From contig JAEILZ010000008.1 in NCBI GenBank assembly GCA_018873225.1, positions 1,364,001 to 1,428,000 of the forward strand: 64,000 bases of DNA. The letters run 5' to 3'. The translations under genes were made by a program, and so were the position numbers. The DNA is from [Phialemoniopsis] sp. UDSM-2020. Lineage: Eukaryota; Ascomycota; Sordariomycetes; Thyridiales; Thyridiaceae. Below are positions 44,629-57,324 of this stretch, piece after piece. The notes beneath the pieces were generated by a model. It was not told the origin of the DNA. It did not search any database and saw only the letters and a list, made by a program, of their open reading frames with translations. Positions within the stretch are counted from its first letter, which is position 1; each line of letters starts with the position of its first letter.

Positions 44629-47198
44629 AATGACCTTTAAGCGCAACATAGACAAGAATCATATCTGAACAGACGAAGAGATTCACGGGGAGAGCCCATG
44701 TTTCATCATCAGAGTCCTGGCTAGAAAATCATCTAGAGAGCATTAGTATGCAGGTAAAGCAGTTGGCAGGGTAGCCTATGTGCAGTTGTCGACCGGATGG
44801 CATTCTGTCAAGCTAGTGTCCTAGGAACCGGGCCAGTCAACCGACGTGATGTTCAGATTGCCGGAGAAGACCCCGACTCTGCGCATGCATGCGCAATGCA
44901 CAGGGGTTGCAAAGCGCTGCAGGTTCCAGGTCTCGGTTCAGCAAACGTCTTGTCTCATTGGGTCGCCTGGCCTGCAGCTCGCCGAGAGCGTAGGTGCCCC
45001 ACGGGTAGAATAGCAATGCGTGACAGAGCCGGTCACGGAAATGGTGGTCCACCACCGGCATGGCGCCGTGGCGGGTGCACACCATCTAGTTGGTCGCGCA
45101 ATCGGAGAAGAGCAGGCGTTGGTCCATCTCTGAACCGATGAGTCCAGGAACTAGCCGGGACCCCTGTGGACAGAATATGCGTGTACCTCTTGCTGGTGTC
45201 ATCTGAGAGCTCAGCTTAATTTAAGTTCGAGATCTGACCTGCCGATCCCTCTCAGCCCTGCACATTGGCGCGCCCAGCGTCCCGGAGAAATATTTACAGA
45301 TTGGACCTTTTGCCCCGGATCGCCTGAGGCGTTTTGCTCGGCGTCTTGGGCGTCTCGCTACACTCGACACACAGGCGCAGATCATCCCGTGGTCGCCGGG
45401 CTATGTAACTCGATACCGTCCTTGCAGGACTGTGCAGTCCAACCGACGACCTCAATTGATGCCCGCTTTGTGATCCATGTCGCGTCGAAAATACCACACA
45501 CACTCCACAGACGGATTTGGCAGTGCCAAGACCCGGGAATGCCTCAAAAGATATGTCTAGAATGTCCGGAAGTGAAGGGTCTAGAGCCAGCGTGAGCCAT
45601 CTGCGGTGGATCGCCGATGGGCTGCTTTCCTCTTCGAGGACCAGTAAAGCACGACAGGTCCAGAGGTCTTCGCTGTTCGGGGGCCGAGAGCTCTCCCGAT
45701 ACTGCGTGCGTAGCGCTTGCATCAACGTTGCAGATAGACAAATTATCCTCGTGCTAGATTTAGATTGCTTCGATGGCTTGCTGCGGGTCGAGCCAGCGCT
45801 ACGGCAGGTGGGCAAAAGACAGCCACCCTTTGTTGAGTGCCGGATATCAAAAGTGTTCAAAGCAATGCACGCAAACTTGCACCTTCTACCAGGACAGTAT
45901 AAGTGATCAGATTCTTTGGCATCGTGAGTAATACTCTTCATCAACGAACCAAAAGCCTACGTGTTTCCGGTCACCTATCTGGGCGTATGGAGTACCATGG
46001 GAAAGGCATCTCAACAAGATCGGTTTCGTGTTCTTTCAGTGCGAGGTCGAAGGTGAGTGGAGATTCAAAGAGGTGCCGGATGCCCCAAATAGGCAATCCG
46101 GAGTGCTGGTCAAAGACCCTGTGGTTCACTAACACCACCGAACGACAACCCCACCTGCCCACCCCCAGATAATGGGACCTCCAATGCGGAATTTAGCGTT
46201 ACATGAGGGGCAAGGATGCACTGATTTCCCCACTACAGCTTCTCACTAACACCTCCAATTCTGGTTGCCAAATCCAGCACCATCCCTCCCCAACCCAGTC
46301 TTTGATACTTAACTCGTTGAACGATATCTAGAGTTTCACTCAAGCAGGCAATTCGTACAGACAGGGTAGCAATTTGATGCAGCTAGACATGTATGCTCCT
46401 CGTCTTCGTCCTTGACCGGTTCATACTTTGAGCCTCACCGGTTTACGACGTGATGCAGAAGACATGCACACCACGCACTCGCTACTAGCTCCGGGATCCA
46501 TAGCTCCCAAATCTTTGCCTGCCCCCATGACAAGACCAGATGCGGCTCGGTAGTGCAGGATGCAAATGATGGGATGGCCTGGGACCTTGACGATCCCTAC
46601 CAGGTAGCTCCTCTTTCCTGGCACATGGATTAGCTTCCACTGCTCGCCCGCTCCGATCCTATCATGCCCATTGAGAAGTCTCGAGCTAGCGTTTCCCATC
46701 CATCGTCTAGAACCATGCCTACTTATGTCGCGTAACTCTGGGAGCGGGGGCCGCCATCAGCGGCGAACAGATGAGGGGTTCTGGTCCGGATCTGCCCAGC
46801 TCGTCAGGCCGACCCAAGGAGCTCATCAAATTTATCTGCTCTTTTTACTAAAAAGGTAAACCTAGTCGCTATCGACGATCGTAGCTCAGATGACGACTGG
46901 CCAAGCTAGCCGGTCCGTCATGTCTCGGACAGGTACTTGAAGAGAGGCACTCCCACCTCGTTTCGTCAACATCGCACCTCATTTTGTCTTATTTTATTCT
47001 TTCTCTCCATTCTGTTTCTCATTTTTTGCTGCTCTAGCACCTAATATCTTGCGATACCCCTTGCGTATTGTACCTTAAGACGTCTGTTTGCGACCAATTG
47101 CAAAGCAAATCAACCCCTCTGGAACTCCCAGGGAGAACTCTCCGTGCCGTCGACCTATTTTCAGAGTCGGAACACAGTCCGATAACCTCACAGACATC
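44629..47198. other. Intergenic, 2.6 kb, nothing firmly supported
   Basis: Frames of 216 codons (45294-45944, minus), 129 codons (45517-45906, plus) and 92 codons (46421-46699, minus) occur. None resembles a known family or shows splice structure. The SDR promoter lies at the right end. Confidence 0.45.
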
Positions 47199-48120
47199 AT
47201 GCTCAAAGAGTTCAGCCTCAAGGACAAGGTCATCGTCGTCTCCGGCGGCGGCCGGGGTCTCGGGCTGGTGCAGGCCGAAGCGCTGCTCGAGGCCGGAGCC
47301 ATCGGTATGCCACTTACACCACCTCTCAAAAGAGTAACACACAAAATTACTGACAAGCATCTCAATCACCAGTCCACGCCATAGACCGCCTAGAAGAGCC
47401 CGCCGAGGACTTCACCCGCGTCGCCAAGCGCGCCACCGACGAGCTCTCGTCGAGCCTGACCTACCACCGCCTCGACGTGCGCGACTCCGTAGCGCTGCAC
47501 GACTGCGTCAAGGCCATCGCCGACAAGCACGGGCGCATGGACGGCCTCATCGCCGCGGCGGGCATCCAGCAGGAGACGCCCGCGCTCGAGTACACGGCCG
47601 AGGACTGCGACCGCATGCTCGGCGTCAACGTCACGGGCGTCTTCATGACGGCCCAGGCCGTCGCCCAGCAGATGGTGCGCCTCAAGAACCCGGGCAGCAT
47701 CGTGCTCATCGGCAGCATGAGCGGGACCGTCGCCAACAGGGGGTTGATCTGCCCGTAAGTCTTAAAACACTGCACTCGGGGAGATCAGAATGTCATTGCT
47801 GACGTGGGATATATATGAAAAGGGCATACAACGCCTCCAAGGCCGCCGTCCTCCAGCTCGGCCGGAACCTGGCCTCCGAGTGGGGCGAGCACAACATCCG
47901 CGTCAACACCATCTCGCCGGGCTATATCGTCACCGCCATGACGGCGAGCCTGTTCGACCGCTTCCCCGAGCGCCGCACCGAGTGGCCCAAGGCCAACATG
48001 CTCAACCGCCTCAGCTACCCCGAGGAGTACCGCGGCGCCGCCGTCTTCCTCCTCAGCGACGCCAGCAGCTTCATGACGGGCGCCGACCTGAGGATCGACG
48101 GTGGTCACTGCGCGTGGTAA
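47199..48120 (+). CDS. Short-chain dehydrogenase/reductase (SDR), 3 exons
   Basis: Exons are 47199-47304, 47373-47754 and 47823-48120, giving 261 aa. The classical SDR elements are all present: the cofactor loop SGGGRGLGLVQ, LDVRD for the adenine ring, an AAAG motif as IAAAGIQ, NVTG, the catalytic Ser in IGSMSG, Tyr-x3-Lys as YNASK and ISPGYIVTAM. The second intron ends AAAG, but the frame and family match there are exact. It looks like the fungal sorbose reductase/mannitol dehydrogenase-like group, probably NADP-linked and cytosolic. The substrate is uncertain. Confidence 0.93.
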
Positions 48121-48364
48121 GGTGTTAAGGTGGGCGTGGAGAGTGCAGACCGGGAATAATAGCATTTGAGTAATGATATCTCTTTGGATCATCAGCAAAA
48201 AGGAGCTACGCAGGAGTCACTAGATTGTCCATGTATCGCTAGACCCTCGTCCATCTTGAGGTCATGTTGTTATACAGGATGTGTTGGGTATCAGATATCT
48301 CAAGTTAGTAGTGATACACGATCAAACCAATTCATCTCGGTCGACCCTAGCAAGGCAGCCCTTC

Positions 48365-49111
48365 TCACAGCACCTCAACCCTCCCCCTAGGCCCTAACCG
48401 CCCAATAACCCCCTTCTTAATCCCCAACCTCTCCTCAATCGCCGCATCGTTATACCCCTTACTCCTCAACACCAGCGCATCCCGTATGATCCCCACGTCC
48501 AGAAACTCCCGGCCCTCGCCCCTCCCCATACCGCGGAACTCCTCCTCGGCCCGCTCCTGCAGGCGCCGCCGCGCCTCCAGCACGTTGAGCGTGGCATTGT
48601 TGCCCGCCGCCGCCGGCGGGAACGTCGTCGGCGCAGCGCCGGCGCCGTATCTACTGCTGCCCATCATCTCCGCGGGCCCCGGCGTCGGGTTCGCTGTGCT
48701 GCTGGGGCTGTACGTCGGGTTCGGCTGCGCGACGCCCATCTGCCGCAGGCGCGAGGAGAAGGCGGCCGAGTGGTTGAGGTCGAGGTCCGGGTCGGCGCCG
48801 TCGGCGCGGATGGCTACAGTCATGGCTTGGTCAGTCTCAATCTTTCCCAAGCGCTCCCCGGGATTGCCTTTTGTCTGCATTATCCACCTACCGTCGTCTT
48901 TGGAGTACGATGCCTGCGCCGAACCGCCGCGCGGTCGCGCCGCGGCTCTGCCTGCCGGTGTCGGAGGTGTCGCGGAGGAGGGCGATACGTGCGGCGGTTG
49001 CTGCTGTTGCGGTGCAGCCCGGGGCGGGATGGCACCGCCGGGAGCGCGGGAGGGGAATTTGCGGGCAGGACCGGCGCCTCGCTGGGCGGTCCTCGAGGCT
49101 GCTGAGCCCAT
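48365..49111 (-). CDS. Small fungal protein with C-terminal helix-turn-helix-like region, 2 exons
   Basis: Exons are 49111-48892 and 48813-48365, giving 222 aa. The intron (78 nt) starts GTAGGT, has CTGAC and ends GTAG. It is in frame with no stop, so a single-exon model of 248 aa is also readable, but splicing yields a smoother join (SKDDA-IRADGADPDL). The N-terminus MGSAASRTAQRG and a Pro/Ala/Gln-rich segment look low-complexity and possibly mitochondrial. The last 60 residues (REFLDVGIIRDALVLRSKGYNDAAIEERLGIKKG, in two parts) look like a small helix-turn-helix seen in conserved fungal proteins. Function unknown. It converges with the SDR gene. Confidence 0.75.
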   Translation of the reverse strand: MGSAASRTAQRGAGPARKFPSRAPGGAIPPRAAPQQQQPPHVSPSSATPPTPAGRAAARPRGGSAQASYSKDDGRWIMQTKGNPGERLGKIETDQAMTVAIRADGADPDLDLNHSAAFSSRLRQMGVAQPNPTYSPSSTANPTPGPAEMMGSSRYGAGAAPTTFPPAAAGNNATLNVLEARRRLQERAEEEFRGMGRGEGREFLDVGIIRDALVLRSKGYNDAAIEERLGIKKGVIGRLGPRGRVEVL

Positions 49112-49665
49112 TTCGCGTGTGTTTCCTTCGATACAGGCTGGTCGGGTAGTCACTCTAGTATGTTCTAGCAGTGTGAGGTCGAATTGGTCGCTTGTGTCGA
49201 GTGTCTAGAAGGTGGTGGAGAGTATAAAGTCGGGAATTTAATGTTGTCGAGAAATTATTTTGAGCCGTCCAAGCTCCGTGCCGTGCGTCATCAAATGTAA
49301 TACAGCAGTTGTGAGTGCTGCAATTTGAGAATTACAGTGGGTCTCAATAGTTAGGACTCAGTCAAGCTGGAGTACGGAGTACATCTCCACAAACTCATGT
49401 AAGGCGTTCGAGTTGTCGCTCATTCTTGATACGGCTCATCCATAGATCTGGAAAATCGCCGAGAGGACATAAAGAACACGATCCTTTACTGCCAATACAC
49501 TCAAACCAGCCCAATCGGCATTCGAATCATCATGATGAACTCCCATAGATAATTAGTCTATGTGCAACAAGAGAACTACATACAAGCACTAATAACTCCA
49601 AGCAAACCAGTGACCCAACGACCAAACCCGTTACGGAACATCACCAAAGAACAGCGGGCACCTAA
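49112..49665. other. Intergenic, nothing supported
   Basis: 554 bp. It includes GTACGGAGTAC near 49373, a sequence common in fungal intergenic DNA. Confidence 0.55.
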
Positions 49666-52600
49666 CTAACTGTTCAAACAGGATTCGCTGTTGACTCCTT
49701 TGTGGCGCGGTCCTTCATTCCCGTCCTCGTCCCTTTTCCTCTTTCCCTTGCCGCCACCACTCGTGAACGGCCAGTAACTGGCCAACCTCTGCATCAAGGT
49801 CGGATTCTCATCATGCCATTCTTGAGTCAATCCCAGTGCTGCTCAACCGCGTTAGCTTTTGTTCCCACTCCATATCAACAGTGCGAAGCCATCACGTACC
49901 TTCCGCTGCTTGCAGCGTTACCCTAGTCTCGTACACCTTCTTCTGCAGCGGCGTGTCGCCCTCCAAAAAGTCCACGCGGCCCGCGTACGTCACGACACTA
50001 TCATCGCCGTAGGCCCGGGGCTTCTGCTTCAGATACTTTGTGGGCGTCGGATCCTCGGCGCACGGATCCCACACCTGCGCCGGGTCGTGCACGTACTCCT
50101 CCTGTTCGATGCGGCGCTTCTGCTCCGGCGTCTGCACGTCGAGCGGCCACCGGTCGAGACTGAAGAACTGCGGCGCCTTGCCACGCACCTCGGGCCTGGC
50201 CCAGTCCCATACTGTCAATCGCTTTGCTCCAACTCTCGTCTGCCCTGCTTCATCCGTGTATCCGAAGAAAGTGAACGGGTACAACTCTGGCCGGTTCAGG
50301 TTCGATTCATCGCGAATGAGGCGACGGACGCGACGCAATGCCTCACGCTCAGTCAAGTCTTCTGCCGATTCGCCCTCAACTATCTCAATGATCTTCTGAG
50401 GAGTGAACGGCGGCCTTCCGTGGGGATGGGCCAGCGCCTCGTAATTCTCGAGGAGCACGCGGCGGGAGTGCTCGATGCTTGCGGCGGCAACAGGCTTGGC
50501 TTTCTTCCAGAGAGGTTTGTAGTCCTTTTTGAGCTTGTACTGAGTGTAGCTGACACGAACGGCGAGCCTACAAAACCATATCGTGAGGCAATGATTGAGA
50601 CCTTCTCGGTCCCACGGCCGCCCACTCTTCATGGTGTCATACCAACTGTCGATGTACTCATCTCGACGCGGTGCACCGATGATGTCATCCGCATGCTTGC
50701 ATCTTCCCGTCTCAGAATCAACCTCGTCTCCAGCATGTCCTGGCACAGCCGGTGGAAGATCTTCTTCATCCCAGGAGATTCGGTGCTCAGGGTGTATGTC
50801 AAGCTCTGGCCGCTGGATGAATCCCAGTTCTTTGGTGTCATCATGCCATCTGATTTCCTAGTTGTTAGTTCGGGTCTGGGGCGATTCTATGGGGTTTCTG
50901 TCTCACTTACCGGCACCTGCCTTGCTTATCTAGGCGCTTGAGCCAGCACATGGCATCATATTCCGAGAACTTCGCTTTGGGATTCGTCGGGTGGTCTGCA
51001 CCCCGGTGCATCACCTCCAACAACTGACCCAGGGACACAAGGGTGTTGAGTTCGGGAAACAACGCATCCTCGCCGAGATTGTCCATGATCCGCTGCAGTC
51101 TCTCGGCAAAGACGACATAGAGCGTGCTGCCCTGTCTTGGAAGGTCCGTGAGTTGCTTCGCGTTGCAGGACTGCTCCATCAGCCATGTCAACCAGTCGAG
51201 TTCTGTTTGTGTGATGAAGTTCAGCGCGATGCGCTCCGCTGTTTTCTCGTAATCAATTCCTAGTACCAAAAAGTTTTGTAACTGACGCTCGAGAGGCGTA
51301 CCTTTCCAATTCTCCATATGCAATGACATGGATTCCAGCAAAGGTCTCGGGGCAATCTTTTTGGCACGTTCGAATAGAGCTATGGCGACGTTCACATTTT
51401 TCCAGAGGTCCTTCATCTTCTGAAGCGACGGCACCATCGGTGGTCTGAAGTAAGCACCTGGCGGTCCCGGGATGGCCACCCACGTCTTGTTGTCTCTGTT
51501 GTCGTACTCAGACTTTTGGCGGGCGTTCTCCAGATAATGTTGCCTTATGATACCGCGGTTGACGGATGTAAGTAGGGTGCACAGCTGCGGGTGTCCGCGA
51601 TATTGTCCCTGCAGCTCTTCCAGATCTTCCATTTTCAGAGAATCTGGGCGAATGAACATGCCCAGAGCATTCCGAGTCGCCCGGTGAAACTCTCTGGCTG
51701 TGACAGGGAGAGTGGGCTGACGAAAGCGAGACCTGAGACTGTTATGCTCTCGAGAGTCAAAGTACCGCAGAGCCTGTTCGAATCCGGCACGGATGGCGCC
51801 GTGCTCACGAGCGAAGCTCCTTACGTCATCACCGAGTTTCGTTCCATCGGGGAGGAATCTGTCGGACTGGTCTCTGCTCACTAGTCCTGTACGATTGTCG
51901 ATATTAGACTTGTACTCGTTTTCCGCGATTCTGTACAGGTTCTTCGACGTGGCTTTGGCTTTCAGGGAGGCCTTCTTATCGCGAGACAGTTGTCGATAAT
52001 GATCATCGGCGCGAGGATAGTTTCTCGACAAGAGATGGACATCGGCAACGGGTCGTGACAGGCGGAACGCCGCCTTGCGTGGGCCCCTTTTGGCTCGCAG
52101 CCTTTGCGGAAACTTGGGCATATCTGTGGAGGTGACGGGGGTCACGGAGACTGCGCTGGCTCTTTGCCCGGAAGGCGGATGAAAGCCGGAAACACCAAGT
52201 CTGGAAAGTCTCGCTTGTATCGCGGCCTCCGGGTATAAAGATTCGTCGGATGAAGAGCGATCTGAAGCGTATCCCTGATTGGCAGCGTCCGGATCCTCGA
52301 TTTGCATGGCGTCGGCTTGCTGAGATTCCTCTTCATCTGCCTCTTCTGCCTCCTCACTTTCATCTTCCACAAGCTCCTCGTCTTTCATTGACTCGCCCTC
52401 ACTCTCCTCATCTTCGATTTCCTCGTCGTCGATGTCTTCGTCCTCACTCTCCTCATCATCAACCTCTTCGTCTTGTGCTTCCTCGTCTTCACTCTCTGCA
52501 TCTTCATCCTCATCTCTATCACCGTCGTCTTCGTCTTGATCTCCTTCGTCCATGTCTTCGTCATCGGCCTCTGCACCATCCTCACTTTCCGCGTACTCCT

Positions 52601-53187
52601 CGACATCTCCGCATAATTCATCCCAGGATAGATCACCCTCAAACACATCATCTTCAGTCTCATCCGGTTCCTGAGTCAAGTCCAGGATATCCGGATCGGG
52701 CACCGGAGCGGGGATCGGAGCGGGACGCTGTCCCGGGAGCGGCCTGCTAATGAGTTAGTACGGACTACGGAGTACATGCGGGCTGATGGTCTTGGAATGT
52801 GAACCCAGCCCTCTGGCCACATACGGAGATTTAGGAAGCTCCGGAAGCTCCAGTCTGTCGATATCCCATCCTTCAAGTAGCTTCCTAGCTTGCTGCTTCC
52901 AGAATTGGGTGTTGTCTTGCCTGTGGGCCTTAAGGCGCTCCTGGACTTCGAAAAGGCTGGCTACAACATCGGGGCTTACAAAAGCACCTTCCCCGTGCCC
53001 TGTCCGGACGTATCGGCCCAAAGCTGATATTGTGGCAGGATCGCATTCATCATCATCTAGCACCGACCGCAGATAAAACACAAAGGTCTCTGGTCACGAT
53101 ACATGCGTTTTGTCAGTGCCCTTACATCCTTCTTGTCTCGAGCTAGCAAAGCATGTCTCACTTACCGTCGAGAGGTCGACGAGCCAT
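49666..53187 (-). CDS. Uncharacterised 1080-aa protein with long acidic tract, 5 exons
   Basis: Exons are 53187-53166 (22 nt), 53089-52825, 52743-50911, 50849-49900 and 49838-49666. All introns are 50-81 nt with GT-AG ends and CTGAC or CTAAC branch sites. The lengths sum to 1081 codons. The start is MARRPLDETFVFYL. After residue about 110 comes some 120 residues very rich in Asp and Glu. A basic segment follows (RLRAKRGPRKAAFRLSRP) and then a long helical region with no motif I recognise. The C-terminus has a nuclear-localisation-like GGGKGKRKRDEDG. The composition suggests a nuclear, chromatin- or RNA-associated protein, but that is inference. The first and last exons are easily missed. Confidence 0.8.
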
Positions 53188-56055
53188 CGTTGCGTTCGTG
53201 CTCGTGAATGTGCAGCCGCGGCTAACAGACCTGAGCGCCGTCGACGCGGAGCTTTCTTTGGGCGCTTACCCCTTGCAGGCCTTGCCAGGAATGCTCTGTA
53301 GGAAGGCCGCGAGTTGCTTACTGGAAGCTTATCCAGAACAGACTAGAGCCGCCGCGATGTTGCCCAGACAGGTAAGGGGATGCCTCTCGCAGGAAAGGGG
53401 TAGTGAGGAATGCGCGTAGTGCCGCGGGAGATGGACGGATCGGCCAAAGGGGAGAGGCAGAGAGGGTGCCAGAATTGCGATTCTCGTTCTTCAGGAATGG
53501 GCCCGTAGTTTAACTCAAGCGCGCAACATTGAGCGCCGGTGGCATGCTCAGGAATGCGTCCAGATCTGTCGCGCGGCAAGGGACCAGGGAGCAAAGACAA
53601 GATGCATTCCTAGGAGCAGACATCGCGAGGTAGATAGCAAGCACGGCGCTCAGACAAATGAACAAAGAGCATTGAGACGGGGGGGTTCTGGAAGCCATAA
53701 TGTCACGAACTGTGAACATTGGCAAGCTAAAAACCCGCTTTGTTCGTTGTCTTCAGCAGCTGATGCTGGGTCCGTTTGCGGCATCCTTGAGCCGCTGAGC
53801 CCAGCCGGACAAAGAAACCCTTGTTGTAGAGTCCGCAAGCAATGCAGATAGAGCAAACGAGAACGGGTATCTTTGTTACCTGCAGACACCTATTGAAACA
53901 GACAAGACAAGTGCGAGAGGCTGAATGGCACATTTACCTACCGTAGTACAAGGGGGTGATAAAAGACGCAAGAGGGTATCCCCACGTGAGCATAGCAACG
54001 ACAAGCACCAAGTAGTGTGAATATCACTGAAGCCTCCTGCGTAGCTGGCTTGCCGTGGACAAGAACGAGAGAAGGCGAGAGGCGTTGCCGGTGCAGCAAG
54101 GAGGCGCGCCTCCGTAGCGGCCAGGCAGTCAGGCCATGGACGGACAGACAGAGGAAAGCCCCGCACGGAGCGAGCGAGCCAACTCAGCTCAGTCTCCCCT
54201 CTCCGGGTGGACACCTCTCTGATCGACGACGCCGTCCGGGAGGTGGCACATTCCAACGGGGGCGCCGGCGCGGACGAACCCAACTGAGACACTCCCCGTA
54301 CGATCTGCAGGCTGGCGGCTCCGACGCGGTTCTGGAAGGCCTGGGCCTAGTCACCAAGAAAGCTTAGGCTCAGTTCCCGGAGCCTTCAGGGGAAATGAGG
54401 CGGACTCTGCGTCGCGCCACGGTGGTGGCCGCCATCGCGATGGAGAGGAAGCCGCGCAGCCGTTGCTGGGTGGCGGACAGCCTCACTCAGCCAACAGCGG
54501 AGCTTGCTATTGGCAGTGGCTGACTGCTTCCCCTGACCAGAACAAAGGAAACCTATCCTCAGATGCGGTCCCTTAGAGCATGAAAGGACGGCGGGTATGA
54601 CTTCAACCCTATATTGTAAGCTTATTATGCCAATGTGCCTGTCCGGGTTTGGTGTAATGAATGCATGCAGAACAGACCAGGGTGCCTCTACTTCGTACAA
54701 AACCACGAAGCGGGAACAAAGACAGGGCATCCGGGAAAAGGGGCGGGAAGCTATAGCCAGCTCCATAGCAGATCATAATGCAGGCGATAGCGCTCAATGC
54801 AAGCCCTGGCGAATTGGATATTCTTCAAAGGGCATAAAGGGGGGAAACGCCCTTTCTCTGGGGTGCGGCGCGCTGGAGACTGTGGAATGGCTCTGGTCTG
54901 GAAATTTGACACCAGGGAGGATTGGCTCGAATTCCAGGCAATCGAAATTATGTGGGTCAGCAGCAGATGCCCCCGATTTGGTCCTCCTTCCAGGGTTTCC
55001 TCATCCGGTTAGGTAACTAACTGCTGCACACGGCAATTACGGTTGCAGCAGGGGAAGGGAAGGAACCACGGAGCAAGGCGAGAAAGAGAGGTACAGCCAG
55101 TCACAAAGAAATCGAGACAAAGGCAATGAAGACAGCATAGAATTGGTTTGTCAGGATCATGACAATTTTACTCTTTTTATTGGAGTTTTTTTGTGCAGCT
55201 AACTAAAGAGTTGGGGGAACTGCGTGTATCTTGAGCAATGTACGTCCATTTCTGGAAACAGAGTATGTACCAAAGGGTCGAACCAAGCAAAGGTGCCGGT
55301 GTCCGGTGTCCCTTTGCTTGTGTCCCCCTTCGCGCAGAGGTCGAGCTGCCCCTCGGTGCCCGCCTCCCCAAGTCCTCAAGCCGCAGTATTGATGAAAGAA
55401 TTATCGAGCACAGAAGAGGTGTGTGTCCGGTGTGTTTGTGTGTGCGTTGTAGTCAAGTTGTCTCTCGGCCAGGCGAGGACATCCGGCGGCAATTCCTTCG
55501 CAGTACCCTCCCCTCCTTCTCACCACGTTCCTGAGTTCCAATGATGGATGGGCCAATCTTATTCCAATTCTCTCCCTAATCTCCTTTTTTGCTCCTTCTC
55601 TCGCTCCCTCCTACTATCACACGAGTCTCCCTGCGTGGTCTCGGTATCAAAAAAGGAATTTGCCTCGGGGGAATCAAAGCGGCCTGATGTAGTTTTTTTG
55701 TCGTCGTCCAATGTGAAATATCGTCCATGAGGTTGTGTGTGTGACGCAAGGTATGACGGTTCCGTAGATCTTTTTTTGTGGCCCAGGAAAACAAAAAATT
55801 GGAAGGGAATAATAAAAAATAAATGAGCAAAGTGTAATCGCATAAATCAAATCGCTAATGCCATGACGCTGATGTTCCGTATCAAAATCCTGTATGCCAG
55901 ATGCGAGCAATCTTTTTTTCTTCCAATGGTACACTTGATATGTCGTAAAGAGATGGTTGTTTGGTGGGAAAGTGTTCCCGGGATCATCGTGTGAGGCGAG
56001 CTGGCCCGTCAGCCAGGTAGGCCTGATCCCATGTCGAGTAGTAGTGTGCCGACCC
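53188..56055. other. Intergenic, 2.9 kb, nothing supported
   Basis: Between two minus-strand genes: the promoter of the 1080-aa gene and the 3' side of the cyclin gene. Short frames only. It has a 14-bp perfect palindrome at 54100-54113 and T- or C-rich runs near 55.1-55.9 kb that may belong to the cyclin 3' UTR. Confidence 0.5.
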
Positions 56056-57324
56056 TCATTGCGCAAAGTACGCGGTGTATTGCGGTACTTGTTGTTGTTG
56101 TGGTTGGTAGGCCGAGAGCTGCTGACCCGGCTGCGGTGTGGGTGTTACAGGGCAACGAGGGGGGATCTGGTATGCGTCCTTCACTGCAGGGTTGGCACCG
56201 AAGCAGCCTCCGTCGGGGGTGATGGGAGGAGTCATGTAGCCATCGGCGACACCGGGGACAGCACCCATGCCCTTCTGGGGCGTGCTGTAGATGTTGGCGT
56301 GGTGGGGAGCCAGAGTGGCCTCGGTCGGTGGCGTCGGCAGGTTAGCACGTCGGTTGATGGCGGCATGCTGGGCCAGGAAGTCGGCGAGCTTGCCGGCGAC
56401 GCGGGACAGGTGTGCCGATGAGTACTTGCGGGACAGGGTGACTGAGGGGTGGTGCAGGTTCTGGGAGAGGGACAGCAGCGTGACGTTGTCGTTGTGGTCC
56501 CACTCTCCGTCGTTATTCTCGGGCTTGCCGCAGATGGCGCGGGCGAGAGCCAGTGATGACCTGGCCATCGTGGACGGCTTGGTCGACACAAAGTCCCGGT
56601 GGTAGAGGGCGATCTCGCTGATGTAGGCGGCCATGTGCTCCACCTCCAGTCCGTCTCTCTCCTCGGCAACGATGAGCTGGGCGAAGAAGTCGACGGTCGG
56701 GTGGCCAATGTTCCACTCGAGGGTGTTGAGAACATGCATCTCCATCTGGGTGAACATGCCGGCATCGTACAGGCCGCAGCACATGTTGTTGAGCTCGTTG
56801 ATCTGGGGCACCCGGTCCTTCTTGTCACCGTACTTGGCGGCGATGAGCAGAGCGGCACAGCCGACAAGCTGATAGTGTTGCTTGTACACTACCCTCTTAG
56901 AGCAGTACCTGTCGAGCAGGTTGACTGTGAGGAAGAGGGTCTCGGGGAGAAGGGCGAAAGCAGCGTGTGCCTCGATGATAAAGTCAATGAGGTAAGGCCG
57001 CATGAACCATTGGATCTCACGCTGCATGTCAATGAGGTTGACATCGGGCAGGGTCTCGTCCTGTGTAGAACCAAGTTAGCGGACCGCGCAGCAGAAGAAT
57101 GTGGCTTGTCTGCATCCTGTTCGTACCTCCATGTGCCTCACGTGCTGCATGATGTCCTCCATGTACTCGTCGCTGGCTAACCGCGAGAGCTCGTTGGCGA
57201 TCATCTCTTGCCTTTGGCGAGCGAGGAGCTTGGCGTTCTCCCTCGACTGCATGCGGGGCCGGACGGGCTCCTCGTGCTCGACGTAGAAGGCGCTGTCTGA
57301 ATCGCACTGCATTGCGTAGGCCAT
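56056..57324 (-). CDS. G1/S cyclin (CLN type), 2 exons
   Basis: Exons are 57324-57127 and 57060-56056, giving 400 aa. The intron is 66 nt with GTACGA and ACACAG ends. The cyclin box begins near residue 50: YMEDIMQHVRHMEDETLP joined across the splice, then REIQWFMRPYLIDFIIEAH, FLTVNLLDRYCSKRVV, and GCAALLIAAKYGDKKDRVP. It matches fungal G1 cyclins of the Cln/Puc1 kind, which bind Cdc28/Cdk1 to drive entry into S phase. The tail is Pro/Thr- and Gln-rich (TPPTEATLAP, TPPITPDGG), with TP sites typical of phospho-degrons. Large gene-free regions flank it on both sides. Confidence 0.94.

Noticed and set aside
45294..45944. 216-codon minus-strand frame
   Set aside because: Low-quality composition, overlapping frames on both strands, no family features.
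54100..54113. Perfect 14-bp palindrome GGAGGCGCGCCTCC
   Set aside because: Single occurrence in a GC-rich stretch with no gene start nearby; no functional support.
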